Shown: positions 14,151-26,400 of the stretch, piece after piece
How positions within the stretch are numbered: the first letter of the stretch is position 1
Layout: every line of letters starts with the position of its first letter
From: Pelargonium x hortorum
Taxonomy: Eukaryota; Streptophyta; Magnoliopsida; Geraniales; Geraniaceae
Length of the DNA stretch: 60,044 nt
Reading direction: 5' to 3'
Assembly (NCBI GenBank): GCA_036897525.1
Contig: JAYMTJ010000062.1
Location: forward strand, 1-60,044
The notes under the pieces: model-generated
Told to the model about the DNA's origin: nothing
The model's database searches: none
What the model saw: the letters and a program-made list of their open reading frames with translations, nothing else
Made by a program: the position numbers and the translations under genes

Positions 14151-15990
14151 TTGCTTAGAATAAGGACTCCACAGATCTATTAATATCATGTCTAAGGTCG
14201 GACTATCCAATCCAATATAGGGTCATAAAGAAAGGGTGAGCCATAAAGGGTATACTTTCTACAGGTAAAGGATTAGAACTCTTGCACATACCTCCAATTC
14301 GGGAATGTGCAAGTCAAGTCTTTCGGTGTCATAAATCCGGTACTATCTCGCTTAAGAAAATAGCTTATACATAAAGTGGAAAGTCTAAATAAAGGGGTAT
14401 TCTATGTAAGCAATTCATACGCTAATGATAAGTAGAGAGCAAAAAGATATTCTATCGATAATGATAATAAACTTAGTACTTTTATTCTGGGGATTCCTTA
14501 TCAAGTTACCTGGAATATCTCTTAAGTAAGATACCTACCTACTACCGCCTTTATATATATCCTTTCGCAGCTTAGACAAAAAAACTAGCTCTAGATTTCT
14601 TTTTGCTTTGAAATTAAAATATAAGCGTCTTCATAACGGAAAACTTGGGAGCCAGAAGACATAACAAGATTTGAGCTTAGAATAAAGTTCTATAAAGAAA
14701 GATTCGCAAATAAAAAAGTGAAGAAACTTTCTTTGGTCTTATACCTTACACTAAACTCCTACTGGATATTAAAAAAGAATGCTATGAAAGACGAAATAAC
14801 AGTTTTTTTGTTTAGTTTAACCGGAGTGTCTATAATAGCTTGAAGCAAGGCATAACGAAAACGGAGTCAGATCTATGATCTATATAGTAAATAGTAAGAA
14901 AAGCTTCACAATAAACTGAGGTGAAGAGACTTCTTCTTATCAGAGAAAATGATTTTAGAAACAACGCTGACCCAAGATCAGTGGTTGTATCCTAATTATT
15001 AAACTTTATCCCCGATAAATGTTAATTCCTAAAAAAGGACTCCTCTTATATATCTTATATAATTGTTTTGAAATAAGCTACCAAATTTGGATTTGCTGTA
15101 ACTTAAGCTTAAGAATATCCAACTTAAAACCCTTCTTGCAAGGGTTGAACATTCTACAACAAACCTCTTTTTCTGGTAAAAAAAACCTTCGCTCTTATAA
15201 TATTTTACACTATTCGCTCGGATTTATTACAAGGCTATTACCATTCCCGTTGGTATTCGTACGTAATAAAGGTAAAAGAAAATCACCCGTTAAATAGAAA
15301 AAAGGGAGGAATTCTTTCTTAATTTTAAAGAAGTTTGTTACCGCTTGGAGAAAAGAAACTTGACTTCGAGGACCCGGCATTAATGTATAGAGTCCAAAAG
15401 AACTAAAATAACTTTAAAGAGGAGTGTACAGTTAAGGCTCTATATATTTAAGTAAAGCATTTAATTACTAATTACATCTTTATAGTGGGGTTCTCAACTG
15501 CTACCAATCCAATAGAGAGATCCTTGATTTAGTACAAAGCTTAGGGTTCTCTTGTTAAGGTATATAAATATCTTACGGATTTGCTTACTATTATACTTAT
15601 TGTAAAACATAATAGAATAGACCCTTTTTATTCCCAGGTATAGTATAATTTCATTACGAAACTTGTACTCTTTTAGCTATCCTTACCTAGAATTCTAGAA
15701 TTGCACTTTACTGCTAAGGTCCTACTATCAGGGTCTTTTCTTTGCATTTCGAGAGGGCGTACCCACCAGTTATAAGTTAACTGCCATTATTTTTTGAGAG
15801 TTGTAAAAAGGCCCCATCGTAAATTCTACTTAGCCTCTAATGTACAGAAAGATCCGAGTAAAACTAAAAAAGAACCAACTTTCTACGGTAAGGGGTTAAG
15901 TACTTTTTTAGCGCTTACTCTAATCTTGAGCTGTTAGGAAATGCGCGTATATCAACTAATACTGGGTTCTTTACAGCTAGACTCAGAAAA
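14151..15990. other. AT-rich gene desert, mixed strand bias
   Basis: No gene is recognised. It begins with a mildly C-leaning stretch (14161-14220 has about 13 C and 9 G) and has no consistent bias later. A 92-codon plus-strand frame at 15019-15297 is the longest here. It is Leu/Ile/Lys-rich and ends in a basic Lys/Arg cluster, but no family was recognised. A strong 9-bp hairpin lies at 14281-14313. Confidence 0.55.
14281..14313. repeat. Perfect 9-bp hairpin with 15-base loop
   Basis: The arm cttgcacat at 14281-14289 is exactly complementary to atgtgcaag at 14305-14313. In plant mitochondria, stem-loops often stabilise or define transcript 3' ends, and tRNA-like folds serve as processing sites. 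No gene ends nearby, so any such role is conjecture. On the minus strand the DNA around it resembles the T-arm side of a tRNA and partly matches a stretch at 51577-51602. Confidence 0.6.
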
Positions 15991-17080
15991 GGGAGATTCC
16001 TATAAAACAATTTTTTATTGATAAGTTTAAGGGTACGCACATAATAAGAATAAGGGTTCCCTTTTCCAGCATTAAGGTAAGGAATTTTTGTAACTTGAGA
16101 GGCCCCTACTCTACTCTATATCTATATTTAACTCTTAAATTGTAAGCAGAATATAATATATAATCTTTACATAATGAGCCGGTTCTGGATTAAGCAGTTG
16201 ACTTTACAACATTTCATTTTAGCTTTTGACTCTGAGAAATTTGTATCATACCTTATGGCTTTTAGTTAATATCCTCAGCCTTTATCCCGGAAAATCTTGA
16301 TAAGATTTTAAAGTACTCCTTAATAAATAAAATTGTACAAATTATGTAAGTTCTTGCCTTGTTTAGTAGGACTCAGTTAGCTCTTCTCTTAAAGGTTTAG
16401 GGATTTTTGTAGTGTAGAAGGCTCCCCTTTATTGTTAGTTACCAGAAAACCTCCTCTATTTACACTTAAAGTGAAAGTGATATCCTCGGGACTTCCTTTT
16501 TTAATTATCTAAAATGGACGCGGCATGTATACAAGAGTCCTTACAAGGGCTTCTAAGTTGTATAGTTGGTAATTCCTATTCAAATGGAGAAAATAAAGGG
16601 ATTCTCTAATCTAAGATAATGAAATGAATGCTTCAAGATCTGGTATAGTACAAACTAGATTAGATGTCTTTAATCTCTAAATTGCTTGAGTAATAGGGAG
16701 TAGGTGGATAGGTCAAAACTTATAAAATATCGTTGCAGTTTCGTATTTCTTTTATATTATAGTTGAGTGCAAAACCCTTATCAGTCTTGTAACGAATTCC
16801 TATATTTATTTTATATTGTTTGTTGTCCTATAGTCAAGTAATACTCTCTACTACGAATTTAGTTTCAAATTATTATGATATGAATAGTAAACTTGTAAAA
16901 GAACTCTTTTGGAACAAATAAATATTTACTATAAATGATAAGAATTTGGTCTAATAAAGAGGGTTTTCATTCTAATTGAAAGCAGCTTGGTAAGGTTTTT
17001 TCTTTTTTTGCAAAGTTAGCTATAAACCCTATTTGTATAATAGTGCGAGGCCTTTTTTTTATTCCCATAACAGATAGACA
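15991..17080. other. AT-rich gene desert, G/T-rich block with clear dyads
   Basis: No gene is recognised. The plus strand leans to G and T. This is one of the clearest places to see the recurrent dyad: 16052-16065 and 16417-16429, with similar words near 16.10, 16.45 and 16.49 kb. AAATGAAATGA-like words occur at 16618-16630. Confidence 0.6.
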
Positions 17081-18449
17081 CTCCTTAATTTAATTCTTGA
17101 ACATCTATACTACTAATTAATATGCAGAACACTCAGGTTAATACACAGTAAAACTAGATCTTGCTTGAATTTCACAACGTAATATACTCCAAAAATGAAG
17201 TTCCTCAAGAACCAGTAACATTGACAAAAAAATTTCGAATCAAAAAGGGTCTAATCTTTTGTTTGCCCTATATTCTTCGGGTACATTTCAGAAGTCAAAA
17301 ACACTAGGGTTCTGTCGTATTATTCTGAAAGCATAGCATACAAGCAAATTCTGTCTGGTGTTAATACCTAGTCTGACTCAAATGTTGTGTGTGTTTTATA
17401 AACACTACTAGGTTCCCAATTCTTTTAAGGTAAAAGACGCTCTCGCACATGTATGGGGTGTTGTATCCTAAAAAAGGTTTTCTTAATCTTAATAGGTTAC
17501 TGACAATAGCACTTTTTCAACTAAGTAGCACTAAAAACTCGGAAAGCAAGATGAGAAACATAGATACAAGGTATTCTTATAAAATACTAAATACCCCAGT
17601 ATCCGTTAGGCCATTATGAATAACTAGCCGAAATCAAAACGTAAACTGCTACAATGACCTTCCATTTGTTAAAACCGGGTACTAGACAGGAAAGCACTCA
17701 CAAATAAAGGAAACTCTTTAAAGTTAAAGTACATCCCTCTGAGATAGTGAAATTACCAAATGAACTTTACCATGTATATAAAATACACTTTTTTTTTTCA
17801 TAAAAATGGATATAATTTGAATTCCCTTGTATAAAACCCAGAAACTTGCTTTGCTCTATTCTCCAAAACTTCCTGAAGGAAGCTATTCCTATTCGAACTC
17901 TTAACTCCTTAGTCTTTTCCTCGACTATTTACCCGTCGCCAGCTGTTTGTATTTTGGTTCCTACTACTTAAATGGGTCCTTTACTGACATGCTCCAGTAA
18001 AAATATAAGGCATACTTTAGTTGCAGCCTTCTACCTTACTTTTCCTAACATAGGATTTGGATCTTGGATTTTCTAAACTTAGCAGCAACTTGTAGGAGGA
18101 AAGATTTGTCAGCACATTCATGGGATCGGATCCCTTTCCTAATCAAATACACTCACGTAAACCTATAAGTCTTTTTGTATCTTCCAGATTTGTACCTTAT
18201 TAAAATGAAAAAGCCTATACTTACACAATAAACTCTTACTATTGCTTAAAAGGGATTCTACATTTTCAAGTTAAAGAATTACCGAGGTTTTGTTTTCCTA
18301 ATACTTGGAAGTATACCCGTTTTGTTCCTAGTTTAGAAGTTGAAACACAGAAATCCTGTAGCTGTATCTAAAATATTAATTTAGTTCCTTATGAACCCTT
18401 GTAAATAGAAAAATGAAATGTAATTAAGCACAAGCTAAGAATGATTAGT

Positions 18450-18463
18450 AAAAAAAAAAAAAA
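18450..18463. repeat. Run of 14 A
   Basis: An uninterrupted A run is followed by gggatcgg. There is no target-site duplication or element body that would make it the tail of a retroposed sequence. Similar runs occur at 22520-22532 (13 T), 37294-37306 (13 T) and 42487-42501 (15 A). Confidence 0.85.
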
Positions 18464-19132
18464 GGGATCGGCAATTATCCGGATGCTCTTAAAAAGAGGA
18501 GTACTTTCGAATATAAGGAGAAATGCACTGGTTTGAACCCTGCTTAGTAACAGCATGTTGTATTCTTAGCTTTCTGCTACCTGAGCCTTTAGAAAACTTA
18601 GTCTGACTAGCAAAAATGTCTCAAAAGGGGAACCCTTGACTTTTAGGATTACTTTATAATCTTCGCCTTAAAGTACTTCTTTCTAAAAAGTACGACCGAA
18701 CCGAGGAAAAGTAAAACTTACAGGTATCTACTGAAGTATTTAAGGATGGATATTGTAGCAATAGTGAGTGAGACCCTATAAAAGTAACTTCGCTAAGTCC
18801 CTATGCCAGTTTTATTTTAGATTCTTCCCTTAATGTTTAATGTAACATAGATGATTCCCTAAACCCATTTAGAAGCTACTTACGAATGACACGAACACTT
18901 TTGTTAATTAAAAACTTGATTAAACGCATTCGGTAACTGAGAACTCGAAGGCACAGTACAAGAGCCTCATAAGAAAAGGGCCCTATTCACCATTTGAACT
19001 GCAGGTAGCATTCCGTCCTATTTTATTTCTTTGGCTTGAGGAAATGGAAATGCTAGAACTTTTACTTTGTTCGAGCTATGGCTCTCATCTGTTCCTTACG
19101 GAATTTTATCTTTCAATATTATAATTATAAGC

Positions 19133-19146
19133 CATCGATATCGATG
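19133..19146. repeat. 14-base perfect palindrome
   Basis: The sequence catcgatatcgatg is its own reverse complement and contains two ClaI-type ATCGAT words. With four G/C bases it is less expected by chance than the AT palindromes, though still plausible in a 60-kb window. Confidence 0.6.
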
Positions 19147-19290
19147 AGGTAAATCCATAGATGCCATAACAGTATTCGTAAAAGCTCTATTTAGTTATCC
19201 ACTATGAAACTTTCTTAAACTTCCGAGGGTCATTCTTTTAAAATGACATATAGAAGTTTCCCTCTCGTAATTCTATAACCTTTTGCTTCA

Positions 19291-20800
19291 TTTGTTTTAG
19301 CAATTCCAGCTTGTTTCAAAATACAGAGCACAAATAAGGTATCCCTGCTAGTCAGATTGGATTAATAGTGGGGTCCGTATGAAAATGAATAGGTTGAATT
19401 CCGTAAAAGAAGAGCGCCCTTTAGGAGTCCTAGGGCAGCAGCTCATTTTTAATAGAAAACTAACCAGCCCGTATAGATATAACTTATTTATGCACAAAGG
19501 GAAGGCATATAAATAAATATAAAGAGAGGTCCTTAGGATTAGGGAGAGGTACTAATCTGGGATATTGCAAATTCTTAAGTCTTTTCTAGAATCACCTTAT
19601 CTATTGTTTGAAAGAAAAGCCCTTGGTTCAAGTAGAGGAAAGAATTAATTATAAAAGAGAAATACGAGGTCCTATATTATTTATTATTTAAAGCTTAATT
19701 GGGCAACTTTAGCAAAACCCGAAGAACTTAGTTAGATAGATTTTTGATCTGGGTAGTAAAATGGTAATTGGTACTTGTATAATGCAAATAAGTGTATATA
19801 ATAAAAAAATGAAATTAGAGTTAACACTTACCCGCGAGTCTAATTTCATTTCTATTTTTGAAAGCCTCCGACTCTGACTAAGAAAAAGTTTCAATATTTA
19901 GTAGCAGCTGCGGGGAGTTGTGCTCCATTATAACACTGTCTTTTGTCACACGATGTAAAGCTCTATCCCTAGCAGAGTATGCATCTAAGTATAACGAGGA
20001 GGTTTAGTCTAGGTATTGCATGCAATAGGTTTTAGCTTTGCTTAGTTCCATGTTAAGGCCCCTAATTCAATTGCTTTTGCAGAGAGTAAGGAAAGTTTAG
20101 ATTAGATCTAAATTTTGAAAAGATAAGTAAATCTAGTTTTTCGGAGAATTTTGTGTGTATTATATCCTTTATATATTCTTAGATTTGAGGGGCTTTTCTA
20201 AATTGAAAGGGATTTCCAAAGCCTCTTTATTAATACCCCTTTTGAGATCTGGTGCTAAAGCAAAAATTGAATGGGTGCAGAATTCAAATTTCTGGGCAGT
20301 ATATACAAAGTTAAGCAGTATATAAAAGGGAACCCTTTAGAAGAATCTTGTGAAACAAAAAGAATTCTTAGATAATATAGAAATAGCTGTGTACATCTTT
20401 ATTTGCTTTATTTGATAGAGTAATGTATTTCGAAGAGAGCAGAGGAGAGTCTTCTTCGAGTTTTTTTTTTGAGTATTATATACATACCATAACAATCAGC
20501 TAATATAAAATTTCACTACCTAAGTACTTAATCTTTTTTTAACAAGGATTAAGAATTCTTTTCAAAATAGACCTTAAAGGCTATACCCCACTGCAGAAGG
20601 GCCGCTTACTTTTAGGCTTACCCTAAGTCTCTTCCTTTTTTTAGTCATATAAATGTTATTAGAGGATTGATTTTAAGAATTAAAAGTCTGTCTATCCTTA
20701 GTATATAGCACCCTAATTTCATTTCATACACTGGGCTTGCCTTGCATTATTGGTATTTTAATATATTCCTGCGTAAGGACTTCGCTAAGATTAGTGTAAT
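19291..20800. other. AT-rich gene desert, G-rich block
   Basis: No gene is recognised. The plus strand is purine- and G-rich (such as 19501-19560). A clear dyad, AAGGGAACCCTTT, lies at 20326-20338. The only frame over 60 codons is on the minus strand at 19709-19894 (61 codons), with no motif. Confidence 0.6.
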
Positions 20801-21008
20801 GTGCAGGTGGATACTACTCCTAGCAGTCAAAATGAATTGCAATTTATTTGACTCATAAACAAAGATTTAATTAAAAAACTACTCCCTGGCAACTCAATCT
20901 CTCTCTCTAGAGTATCGTATCTCTTAGATTTAGATTCCGTATCAAGCAAAGGAATATGTATAGGGACGGGGTCTAAAATACTATAAGAAAAAAGCTTCCG
21001 CATCCAGA

Positions 21009-21037
21009 AATAGAGTTTAAATAAATAGAGTTTAAAT
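21009..21037. repeat. Two-copy tandem repeat, period 15
   Basis: The 14-base word aatagagtttaaat occurs at 21009-21022 and again exactly at 21024-21037. This is a recent-looking local duplication, probably by slippage. Confidence 0.75.
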
Positions 21038-22469
21038 TCCTTTGAGCCCATGTGCTTTCTAAATGAGTCAAAGCAAGCTTAATAAAGCTATTACTAGTTA
21101 ACAACTTAAAATTAAGGTTATAGGAGAACTGGAACCTATTAGAGTGCTTTCGTACTTACAGCTAGTAATGCTCACTTCGAGAAATCAATATAACTCTCTA
21201 GAAGAATACTCTTGAAATCCTTCTTTTATAGTGTCAAAAATTAGTACTAAGGAAACCCTGGCAGAAGAGCATAATAAAGGACTACTGTAAATACTTGTTT
21301 GTATAAATTCTTTGATCGCAAGTGAATTTAAAAAGTCAGCTTAAACACAGGGGAGCTCTCTAACGGGTATTGATAGCTAAAGCATCCTCTAGGGGTATAG
21401 CCCAAAAGAAGCAAATCTAAGTCAAATTATTAGAAAGTGATTCTAAGAGCAAAAACCTGGGAAAAATTACGGACTCTAAAAGGCAATGCTCTATTTAAGG
21501 GTGCCTAACTCCAGAAAAGATTCATCAAAAATAGGCGATAACGTCTAAAATTTAGACTTACTTATCCAGCCCTAAAAACAAAAAAACTAAAGAAAGCTCT
21601 TATTCAAGCACTCCTATTCCTTATTTATTACTTAATTACCTTCTGAAATTGTCCCGTAAACAAATTTCTAATTAAGGAGATACTCGTAGTTATTAAAAAG
21701 TTAATTTATTTTATTGTTATAGTATTTATTACTCTACATCTTTTAGGTATATATATATTTGTATTAGATATGATGCATATAGAGTCTAATATATTGCAAT
21801 TAGGTATATAGTATAAGGTATACTCTCTCATTGCCTTATCTGCTCTTATCGTACAAAGAGGGGTTTATAGTTTGGTTGGGTTATTTTTATTTCTAAGGAT
21901 TTCGTACTCCCAGAATAAGTAAAACTCTGAAGGACAGGTTCAGGTAGGATATAGTTACCTCGTTACTTTTATATTACGAATTTCTTTAATTTAATTATAG
22001 TTATCTCTGTACTGCATAGTAAGCTCTCTAAGGTACAAAGGAAAGCCCTTCGCTACACTTGAAAAGGTCTGCTTTCCCTCAAGAGGAAATAGCAACACCT
22101 GCTGGATATTGGCAGTCAAGAACAAAGCTACAATTAATTATCCGTTATCTGAACTCCTTTACCCATTAGAAAGAATACAATTTCCATAAATAAAGAATAG
22201 AATGAATTTACCACCAATTATTAAAAAATTAGAGCTTTGTTTACCTTTTATTTTAAGAGAATACTAATTAATTATCAGTAATACCTTACCTAATAGCTTA
22301 GGAAACTCTTCTCAAATTCTAGAACAAAAAAAGGAAAAGAGTACTTGTCATGTATCTATACTTTAAACTTTAGAGTACTACACCTCCTATCCTAAAACTT
22401 TCCTAAACTAAATAGTTACAGTTACTCCTACCTTTACAGGAACTTCCTAATTGTTTAAGTAAGTTACTT

Positions 22470-22485
22470 CATTTCATTTCATTTA
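22470..22485. repeat. CATTTCATTTCATTTA, a recurrent word
   Basis: Tandem copies of CATTT/TTCAT, the complement of the AAATGAAATGA word seen in many places, are followed by tccggaac. Close relatives sit at 38471-38480 and 49047-49057; the latter two continue into similar ac-rich words (acccgc, acttaccgg). Confidence 0.6.
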
Positions 22486-23600
22486 TCCGGAACTTATATT
22501 ATAATATTTAACATTTGCATTTTTTTTTTTTTGAATTAGTGTACAAAAGAAAGGAGGGTATCCCGATTACAGCTTTCTTATCAGTTTCCGAAACCTGGGG
22601 TTAACTATGAAGCCTTGTCAAACCTACGCACTCAAAACTAGGTGTCTTAAAGAATTCTCGTATACTTACCTTACTTAATGTCCATTGCTTTGACTACCGC
22701 ATCCCTAGTTTTCCAGATCTCCTACGTTCACTTTTTAGTTCTGTATTTAGGACTAACTATAGAAAACTTAAACTAGATTTAGCACTATTCTTAGGTGGTG
22801 GACTCGCTATTATAGGTTCTCTTCGTGGATTTTCAATACTTAGGTTAGGAGAATCCGAAAAAACAGAAACCTTTCTGATAAAAAATATGCATAGTAAAGC
22901 CCGCTCACCACTACCCAAACCCAGCATAGACTCAAATTCTTGGTTAGGTCTGACAGTATAATGAATGAGAAAAAGGATAGCTAGCATTTAACCAGATATT
23001 CTTCTCTACTGCAAGAGTTCCGCGTACTATATTAAATATGGGTTTCCCTGGAAGACATCAGGCAGGCCCTTAATAAACTTCATTTTTGAAAGGTTAAGTT
23101 TTTTCTCAAAAAGAAAAAGGGCACTTATTATAGGAATTACTATCTAGGCTAGGCCAATACTTCATCCCTAAAACTAAACTCACGGGCACATGCCGGTTTT
23201 TCTTTAGATCCAACTAATATTTAGACTTTATTAGTGCAATTTTTGTATAGATTTTGTTTAGTTCAACTAGCAAGTAGCAAATGCAGACCAAAGGGTATCC
23301 TTATTATTTATGACCCTAGTTATATTCTAGTTATATAGGTAGGTAACCTGTAAAGAGACATATCAAACCAAATGAAATGAGAAGACCTCTAAAAAGGAAA
23401 ACCTTTTCTCCTATAATAGAGAGAAACCCGCATATATATATTGCTCAGTCAGCCGTCGCAAAAGCGTTTTCTTAGCTTATCACTTTAATTCAGAACTTAC
23501 ATGGGGAACTCCTTTTGTATTATCCAAGCGTAGTGGTGTAGTGAGTAACGTAAGGAAAGCCCTTCCTTATATACTCTAAACTTTAACCTGCTTTACAAAA

Positions 23601-24659
23601 GCATTTGTGTCAAACGCGCTATTCTAGTCCTTTGGAAAATGAAAGGTTTTTTATGCAGATGTATGGTCAGGATATCTAGGCATAAAGAAAGGAATCTCGT
23701 GGCCAGTTTCATTTCTGCTTCTATAAAAGCTCTCATAAGATAATTCTGTTTTTAGTCTCCTTGAATCTTGACGCAAATAAAGAAGAAACTCAAATTTATA
23801 CCTAGGCTCAGACACACAAATTGTGGAGAATAAATATACTCGGAAAAGGTCTCATCTACGGGTTTACGAAAAAAACAGCGTGGCTACCCACTGGAGTATC
23901 CCCGGGTCATTTTACTCTTTTCAGTTAAGCAAATATGAGGTACTATCAACAAATGGGTTTTTCCTAAGGTGTTTCTTGGACTCCAGCTTCGTAAGTCAGT
24001 TTTATTTAGTAGTTATCAGCAACTAGAAGACGAGAGTCTACCTGTTTGATGCTTTTTTAGGAATTTGGGGATTTTCTAACGCTTGTGGTAAATATTCGGA
24101 TAAGGTCTTAATTAGTATGATTGTTAGCCTTCGTCTTTCAGAATCGGGTATAAAAGCAAGAATTTTTATAAACTTTGGCTTTCCTTGAGCTCTTTAATTT
24201 AGCAGCCAATCTCGTAAAAGGGAATTTAAAGCTTTTGAGGAAACTCAACTTTAGGGTAGGGGTATAGTCTACCAGAAATTCTATGTAATTTGAACGCGGG
24301 TATGTCTTTTATTTAGGGGAGTAGTATTACCTTGTTTAAGAGGTCTATTAATAGTTAAAGTTTAAGCACTTGGGTAAGTGGGTAAGATCCGGAGTAAGAA
24401 GTTTTTTGTGTACATATTTGTAGGATGAGCGGGGCTTCCCTTTAAAAAACAAAAGAAATAATTAACTGAATCTAGGTTAACGTGAGATCGAGCATTGCTT
24501 TATAAAAGGGGTTTCTTTTATCACCAGAAAATCGAAACATAGTATAGTATAGTGAGGCCTCATGGTTCATTTTTTTCGAGGAAGTTCCTAGTTTATTATG
24601 GAGTAATCTGGTCGTAGGGGAGGCACTGTTACTAGTTAAAAGCTTCTATCTAGCTAATC
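23601..24659. other. AT-rich gene desert, G/T-rich block
   Basis: No gene is recognised. From about 23.9 to 24.65 kb the plus strand is G/T-rich with many tagg, gtaag and aggg words. The 67-codon plus-strand frame at 23823-24026 has no known motif. The block ends where the higher-G+C island begins. Confidence 0.55.
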
Positions 24660-25215
24660 ACTCTCTTTCTAGTTTCTTAGACTCCTTTTTTCTTTTTTTG
24701 AAATGTCTTCCCTTCCTCTTCACTTCGTTCGAGCCAAGCCCTTCCTAAAAAGGTGTTGAGGACTTTTCTCGCTATATAAACTAACCTTTTTTCTTTCTTT
24801 TTCAAGTCTACATAAGGAAAAAGGCATTGATAACTTTCACATGTATATGTCGACTACTTTTTTCAAAACTGGATGTATTTTATTAGCTAAAAATGAGTTG
24901 ATTCAATTTACCGTAGTCAAAATCGGAACAACCAAAAAGTCAACTTGCCTTCGTAAAGAGCCCAATTCAAGGTCCCATTTTTTCATAAAAAGGAGTCCAC
25001 GATGACAAAGCTCTCAACCTTCGTTTGCCTTGGAGAGGTGGGATCCTTTTCGAGCAAAAGTAGGAGAGCCTTGAGATTATAAAGGAATAGAAAAAGTGAA
25101 TGGAAAATAAGAAAAAGGGACCATTGACAGCGAATACATTGCTATTGGCAAAGACTGCTCGGTTTCAAAGGATACTGCTTTAGCAAGGGAAGAAGACTGC
25201 TTGCTGAGATGGTTT

Positions 25216-25236
25216 AGGCAAGAGCTTGTCTCTTGT
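25216..25236 (+). repeat. Dispersed island repeat, copy 1 (palindromic core)
   Basis: A 21-base word beginning aggcaagagc is identical to 58063-58083. Its core is a small inverted repeat (caagag, 5-base loop, ctcttg). A third, slightly longer variant lies on the opposite strand at 56754-56781, with three extra bases at the loop. Short dispersed repeats of this type are common in plant mitochondria and can mediate rare recombination. Confidence 0.7.
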
Positions 25237-26163
25237 CATTCTCTTCTGTCAATGCTAGCTCTAAACGCTCTTCTTAGGACTTCTCTAGCCCTAATTTGTT
25301 ACTCCGTTACTCCTTAGAGAGAGCTTTGTACTTGGATTGTTATAATGCTCAACAGAGAGTTAAAGGTATACTTTAGCTACAAGATTTATGAATACCGGTT
25401 GCTTTCGTTCTTGCCAGTCATACTCACCTTCCCAAGCAAGTGTACTAGTTTCCAAGCAAGAGTTCCATCCGCTTGGGCCTAGAGTGTGCCATCACCGACT
25501 GCTGATTCACCATCTTAGCTTGCTAGAAAGTCCAATCCGACGTTGCTTGTCCCATTAATTAGAGCAAGTCCTAGTCCAACGGTAAGCTATAGACTGCTCA
25601 TTGAAAGCAATCCAAACTAAGAAGACTCTAGGGCGCAGGTGCAAGTAGGTCCTGTCGGTATAGGAATCCCAGTCAGTAGAGCATGCAAGTGCTGTTAGCT
25701 AAGGTCCAAGTCAATGGCTTTGTTAGAGTGTTCCACCCAGTCATTGCTAGTTCACCATCTTTCATGTACTTGCTTGCTTTGACCATCGACATCAACAGTT
25801 GTTAAGATAGCTTGCTTTGGACTTAGGACTTTCAAACATTAGCTTTCATTCCTCATGTTCGGGTGAGAGTAGGGATCAATTGACCGGGATTGATAGGGAC
25901 ATTGCTTCCAAAGCGTGGGATTTTTAGTTACAGTTCAGCTGACAAAGTGAGGGTAATCCCAAGTAAAGTGTAAGGTTCCTAAGAAAGAGAGTGACCATTA
26001 AGAATAGTGTTCATCCTATTTCTTTTTATTGAATGCATACTTCTTAGCTGTTAAGGGAGACCTCCAGGGATGGTCAATAGATGGATTTAGGTATGAATAT
26101 ATAGCAAGAAAGGAAACAAACTTATTATATACCTATATACATAAACTTACTATCCACTCGAAA

Positions 26164-26209
26164 GTCAGTCCCAAAGCCAATCTCAAGGTCAATCCCAAGC
26201 CGGTCCAAG
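26164..26209 (+). repeat. Degenerate 12-bp tandem repeat
   Basis: Three 12-base units (gtcagtcccaaa, gccaatctcaag, gtcaatcccaag) are followed by a partial fourth (ccggtccaag). The shared theme is a C-rich core ending in caag or caaa. Since 12 is a multiple of 3, the frame that crosses it encodes a Lys/Pro/Asn-rich repetitive tail, which is why that frame should not be taken as a gene. Confidence 0.65.
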
Positions 26210-26400
26210 CCCTAACCTTAGCCAAACGGAACTCTACCCTAAGATAAGACCTTAAATCCACCTGCGGCTAAGACTCCCAAGGTATAAGGAGAGTCATCTC
26301 AGTAGTTGATGGTGAAAGCTGGAGCTGGTCAAGCTAAGGACATAGCCGGCTCAAGGGAATCCAAGCCTAAGGAATTGGAGCTTTATACAATATACATGAA

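Larger units (their letters stand above)
17081..19290. other. AT-rich gene desert, C/A-leaning
   Basis: No gene is recognised. The plus strand leans to C, most clearly around 17.88-17.94 kb (about 20 C and 6 G in 60), with mixed composition near 18.4-18.8 kb. It holds a run of 14 A at 18450-18463 and the 14-base palindrome at 19133-19146. All frames are short. Confidence 0.55.
20801..23600. other. AT-rich gene desert, mostly C/A-leaning
   Basis: No gene is recognised. The plus strand leans to C around 20.83-21.65 and 22.08-22.98 kb, with an intervening AT-rich, G-leaning stretch around 21.7-22.0 kb holding many TATA words. Minus-strand frames of 74 codons (20827-21051) and 76 codons (22757-22987) are unremarkable. 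Confidence 0.55.
24660..26400. other. Left island of ordinary plant-mitochondrial-type spacer
   Basis: G+C rises to about 43-48% in hand-counted lines (24721-24780: 26 of 60; 25141-25200: 28 of 60) against roughly 25-40% outside. The texture changes to that of normal angiosperm mitochondrial intergenic DNA, and short words are shared with the right-hand island and with small patches at 52.7 and 56.75 kb. No gene was recognised. The only frame over 60 codons, 26029-26247 on the plus strand, begins at TTG and reads through a degenerate 12-bp tandem repeat. Boundaries are judged by eye and may be off by 100 bases or more. Confidence 0.55.

Noticed and set aside
18450-18463. A14 run as a poly-A tail of a retroposed element (also 42487-42501)
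   Set aside because: No element body upstream and no flanking target-site duplication was seen.
26029-26247. 72-codon plus-strand frame as a gene
   Set aside because: It needs a TTG start and its Lys/Pro-rich tail is the translation of a degenerate 12-bp tandem repeat.
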